Source of the DNA: Tyto alba
Taxonomy: Eukaryota; Chordata; Aves; Strigiformes; Tytonidae
Assembly (NCBI RefSeq): GCF_018691265.1
Contig: NW_024881283.1
Span: 8,055,731 to 8,119,730 of the forward strand
Length of the DNA: 64,000 nucleotides
Reading direction: 5' to 3'
In this document: in pieces, positions 57,521 to 64,000 of the stretch
How the letters are laid out: each line of letters begins with the position of its first letter
How positions within the stretch are numbered: the stretch's first letter is position 1
Program-made: the position numbers and the translations under genes
The notes under the pieces: model-generated
What the model was told of the DNA's origin: nothing
What the model saw: only the letters and a program-made list of their open reading frames with translations
The model's database searches: none

Positions 57521-60500
57521 GGTTGTGAAATGTAGTGTTGATGTGAATCTATTCTGCTAATCCAGCCTGTCTGGGTGACTCCTAGGTTTGTGCCAGGTGA
57601 GCTTTTGTTCCTGAAAAGCTTCAAAAAAGGTAAGATGTAGGTTGTAAGGTAACATCCCTGCTGGGTGTTTTGTAGCTCCTGCTCTTGGTAACTCTGGTAC
57701 CATGACTTTTTACTTTGCAAACCACTATGTGAGCCAAAATCAGCTGGATAGTCATCAACACTTGCCCTGAGATTGGCAATAATCTGTGGTTTGAGAACAA
57801 ATCATTTCATTTAGCTACCAGCATCCACAAAAATGTCAGGGAACAAATCAGGTCCAGCAGAGCCTTGCAGCCAGACGCCGAGGGCTCGCTTCGGTCTCCT
57901 GACCCTTTGTAAGCAGGACCAGAATAACCCCTGCTGCATCTTGGTGTTGGAAAAGACTTTGGCTTAAACAAAGAGCCACAGCTGAGAGTTTGTGTCTGTT
58001 TTGAGGAAAGGACCAGTAAATGATCCTTCTTGTGAAAGATGCTGGGAGAATTTTCTGGGGAATGGTGGGAATTTGACTTCCTTTCCCATAACTCTTTCTT
58101 ACTCCAAAACGCCTTTCAAAACCGCCCATAAATCCCTGTCTTAAGTGCTGTGTTGGGAATTGCTGGAAGGGAGCAACTGCAGCTGTGATGGAGTAACGCA
58201 GCATCCGTCTGGAAGCGGAGAGAAACTTCAAGAGCAATAATAGGGCTATTGATGACGGGTCGTCCCACTGGTGCCTCGGCTGCCCTGACCTGGCTGGAGG
58301 CAGCGATGGGAGCTCAGGGCTCTGGTGTGGCCTCGGCCAGAGAGAGGAACCAAATTACCCTCCATGGGAGGCAGGCATACAAACCAGCCCCGCGGGCTAC
58401 AGTGGTAAAACAAAACAGAGACAGTGAACAAAAAAAACCCCACCACTTCCTGATCTCTCCAGATCAAACGGGAGCAGGAGCGGGTGGGAGGGCATCGGTT
58501 CAGGCCCGTGGGGTTTTCTCCCCACAGCAACATGGTGATTAGAGCGGTAGCCCGGGACTGGAGCTTCATTTTTTTTCCCAGGGTTTTCTTTATCCTAAAT
58601 GTCTCCACTAACACATCCTGGCAACTTTTGATCTGCCCTGTAGGGGAAATCCCCGAACTCTCCGCGCACTCTCTTCATCCTTGTTCTTCAGGCAAAAAAA
58701 CATAATGAAGAGGCCTATGGGAACGCGTGGGCTGCGTTCAGCACAGTCCGGCTGGGGTTGCTCGGTGACATGTGACGGTGTTAAATACCTCTCCAGCTTC
58801 CACAGCGGTGAGGCTGGAGCAAAACAAGGTCCTGATGAACAAGCCTTCGCCTGCTACTTGGAGAGGCTACTTCCAGGCTGTGGGAGATTTGCTATGCAGC
58901 AGGTGCTCTACCAGGGAGCGAGTCCTACTCTCCCAAATTCCCATGCATGAAAAATGTTGCTTGTCTCAGTTCTGCTACTGCCTGCCCTGGGTGAAATGCT
59001 CTCTGTCCTGCTCTTCTGTGTCTTCCTGCTTGCGGTGCAATCCTGGCCTGCCCTCTGCTGGTAAAATCCCAAAGCTAAGGAGGAGAAATCTTAAACCAGG
59101 GGCAGCGTTTGGTTGAAAACTTGCCATTCGTGTTGAAAAATGGATGATCTTTCATGATGACCATCAGCGACTGAGATACCACTCAGACACACGGTAGCAG
59201 AGCAGCTCGGGAGGCCTCTGGGTGATGGTTCTCACACCAGCATCACTGATGAGGATGGCCTGGTGTGATGAAGACATTAAAAGATGTAACCTCTGCTCCA
59301 GGCACTGCTGAAGGTCTTGGGAGGGCAAACTGGGAGGATCTCAGGCACCGCTGGTCACCAGGAGCAGCTGTACTCATCTGTTGAGGGTAACCAAGAGTAG
59401 AGAGGTCCGTGGGGCAGTTTTGGGCCCCCGTGGGCAAAGGGTACCCTCAGCCCATCAGTTTGTGTTGGTAGTGAAAAGGACCAAGGAGGACACAGGACTG
59501 TAGCTGTCTGCATGGTGTCCCCTGGGAGGGGACACAAATGTCAATAAATATGTTTCAAATAAAAGCCATTCTCTGTGTAGCCGCAGCGGCTGCTGGCAGC
59601 CAAAGGGCGTTTTATGTGGAAACATGTTCTTCAAGCTCTGCTGTGTTTTGACTTTAGCTGTCAGAGCGGGAGCCACTCCGAACTCCTTCCACAGCAAGAC
59701 TCTTGTCTCTTGGGTGGTTTCCCAACTGAGGAGATGCTGGGCTGCAGAGGACCGAGCCGTGAAACAGCAGCAGGCTCCGGGTATGATCCCATCAGTGTGT
59801 ACCAGTGCTGCCTCCCAGCACCGCTGGCTGTTGGGAAGAAGATGATGAGCTCAGGAGGAGGATAATTTGTGTCTTTAGAAAATAACCCGGACTGAAAATA
59901 TTGCAAAATATTACATTTTACTTTGCTATTGTTACCTTTAATTTTGTTATTCTTGATCATTCAACTGTAGTGAAGGGATAGGCATCATATCCCATTTTTA
60001 TGATAACACTGTATCCCACTTTTAAAGCAAATTAAAGGCAGTGTAATGTAGAATCGAAAAGTCACATCAGATCTGCTACTAGCCTCTGTAAGCTATCTTA
60101 GTCCCCCTTAACAGGACATCCATGGTGCCTGAAGGTCAATGATGAATCACTGAATCCCACACTGCTGTGTCCTCACGCTCTGCTGAAGATGCTGGAAACA
60201 GATAATTACGGGTGTCCCCCGGAGCTGAATCTCGTGAGAGTGAAGCTGTGGGCCAGTGGAGGGGGGTGAATCCCTCTCTTGTTTCAGCGGCTTTCTTCTT
60301 CAGTTAGAGTTGTTCAACCCTTACCCTGGGAAGAGGGAGTGACAGCTCGCTTCCACAGGGAGATGTTGAAGACCCTTGGTCCTGCTCCAGGGTGGCCCAT
60401 GATGTGAGCTGGCACAGCGCCGGGGCTGTCACAGGAACTTGCACTTATTTGAGGAAAAATTATGCTCTGAAGAGGACGAGGCTGTGGGAACAGCTCCAGC

Positions 60501-61290
60501 TACGGCTGCTCCTCATCTCACCATCAGTGACATCTCCAAAACCGTAGTTTGGAGCAGCAAGAAAAATTGTCCCAGAGGAATTATTAACTTTCCTGGTGCA
60601 TTCCTCTGCTCGTCCTGCTCCTTGCCCTGGTCCTAGCCCCATGGCCCCGCTCTTGCAAGAAGGTTCCCCTGGGCCTTCGTGTTTCATGGTGGGACTGACC
60701 TGCCCTGTAAGACATCCACACGCAGAGAATGGGGATGGAAAACAACCCCAAAAACACCCTTCTGGGGGTGTTGGTGTGAGTGCGTCTCTGCCAGCTGCCC
60801 ACAGAGGATTGTTTTGCCCTAAATCTGGCCCGCCATCCCCATGCAGGGACAAGACTTTGGTGTGGTTTGAGCTGCCACGGGATCAGTCCAGGGACTGAGC
60901 TGTGGGACCACACAGCTGTCCTCCAAATGCCACCCGGGTGCCATTTTTCATGGCAACCATGCAGATTTGAAGGATTAGGAAGCTGTTGTGCTTATTTATT
61001 GAGTTGGTGGCTGGCTTGGGGGGAGGTGGACATCCCTGAGAGGCGAGGGGTGGATGTTTTTGGGGCAGCCTGAGGAAAACCAGGTCTTGCGGAGGAGCAG
61101 TGAGGGTCTGGGTCCTGAAGGGGAGCGCCTGGCAGGGTGGCACTCCTGGCACCTGTTCATCGCGAGGGGCCAGAACCGCCCCGGGGTGGGGGGAGGATTT
61201 GAGATTCCTGGCGCTGGGAGTGATTTGGAAAGAAATGGAGGCCCAGCTTGTCCTGGGGCACATGAGGAAGCCGGAGCCAGGCCGATAGCA
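57521..61290. other. HEYL-PABPC4 intergenic region
   Basis: About 3.8 kb without a supported gene. Two AATAAA hexamers 15 bases apart (59543-59548 and 59558-59563) lie near an AT-rich stretch at 59.87-60.06 kb. A GC-rich promoter begins near 61.3 kb. Confidence 0.55.
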
Positions 61291-61299
61291 GGGTAACCC

Positions 61300-61612
61300 C
61301 GAGGGCCGCCATGTCCCCGACGAGGGTCGTCGGCTGCAGCCCCCAAAATGGCGGGCGGGAGCCGCGAGCCCCCTCAGCGCTGGCCCCGCCCCCGCCTCGC
61401 CTCAGGCCGGGCGGCGCGGCGGTCCTCCCCCCCGCTGGGGTCGCTGCAGCGGGCGGCTGCGGCGCGGCGGTCGGTGGCGGAGTTGGCGGCGGGGGGGGGG
61501 GGTGTGGGGGGGGTCGCTCCCCACCGGGCCTCGCCGCCTCCCTCTCCGCGGCACGGCGGCCCCGCTCCCGCCGCCGCGGCGGCTATAAAGGGCCGCCCGC
61601 CGCCCGCCGCCC

Positions 61613-61640
<28 letters not shown>
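61300..61640 (+). promoter_or_regulatory. PABPC4: PABPC4 core promoter
   Basis: A dense CpG island with GC boxes (CCCCGCCCCCGCC near 61384) and AAAATGGCGG at about 61346, a YY1-like site. TATAAAG at 61584-61590 is followed about 30 bases later by CCTCTCCGCTC, a pyrimidine-rich start like the 5'TOP of translation-factor genes. GTGAGT at 61640-61645 is a candidate donor for a very short first exon. Confidence 0.6.

Positions 61641-64000
<2,360 letters not shown>

Overview
This is vertebrate nuclear DNA, most likely from a bird, with another sauropsid possible. Every protein gene is split by GT-AG introns. The genes match the human 1p34 block TRIT1-HPCAL4-NT5C1A-HEYL-PABPC4 in order and relative strand. 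Short introns, very high GC, CpG islands at promoters and long poly-G/poly-C runs suggest a bird microchromosome. The species cannot be fixed from the sequence alone.

Layout, left to right: (1) 1-1.13 kb, the last coding exon and poly(A) signal of TRIT1 (+). (2) 5.87-10.4 kb on the minus strand, a complete gene of the FAM49/CYRI family of Rac1-binding WAVE-complex antagonists. Its nine shared exons join to a 324-residue or 323-residue protein, depending on which of two alternative first coding exons is used. Candidate non-coding 5' exons lie at 10.5 and 13.9 kb. (3) 17.7-22.0 kb, complete HPCAL4 (+), a neuronal calcium sensor of 191 residues. (4) 24.17-33.07 kb, complete NT5C1A (+), cytosolic 5'-nucleotidase IA of 358 residues, with a TATA box and a 3'UTR that may reach 35.8 kb. 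(5) 35.8-47.6 kb, a gene desert with AT-rich islands, a cluster of YY1-like motifs and CpG-rich stretches. (6) 48.43-57.5 kb, complete HEYL (+), a Notch-effector bHLH-Orange repressor of 326 residues. (7) 61.3-64.0 kb, promoter, 5'UTR and first coding exon of PABPC4 (+), which continues beyond the window.

The genes do not form a pathway. What links them is ancestry. Human FAM49A sits near MYCN with VSNL1 and NT5C1B at 2p24, and human FAM49B sits near MYC at 8q24. Human TRIT1 is adjacent to MYCL. A third FAM49 gene beside TRIT1, HPCAL4 and NT5C1A therefore completes a MYC-FAM49 paralogon from the ancient vertebrate genome duplications. I know of no human gene at this position. The most notable structural feature is its pair of tandem first coding exons, one CYRIB-like and one CYRIA-like, arranged so that including both creates an early stop codon.
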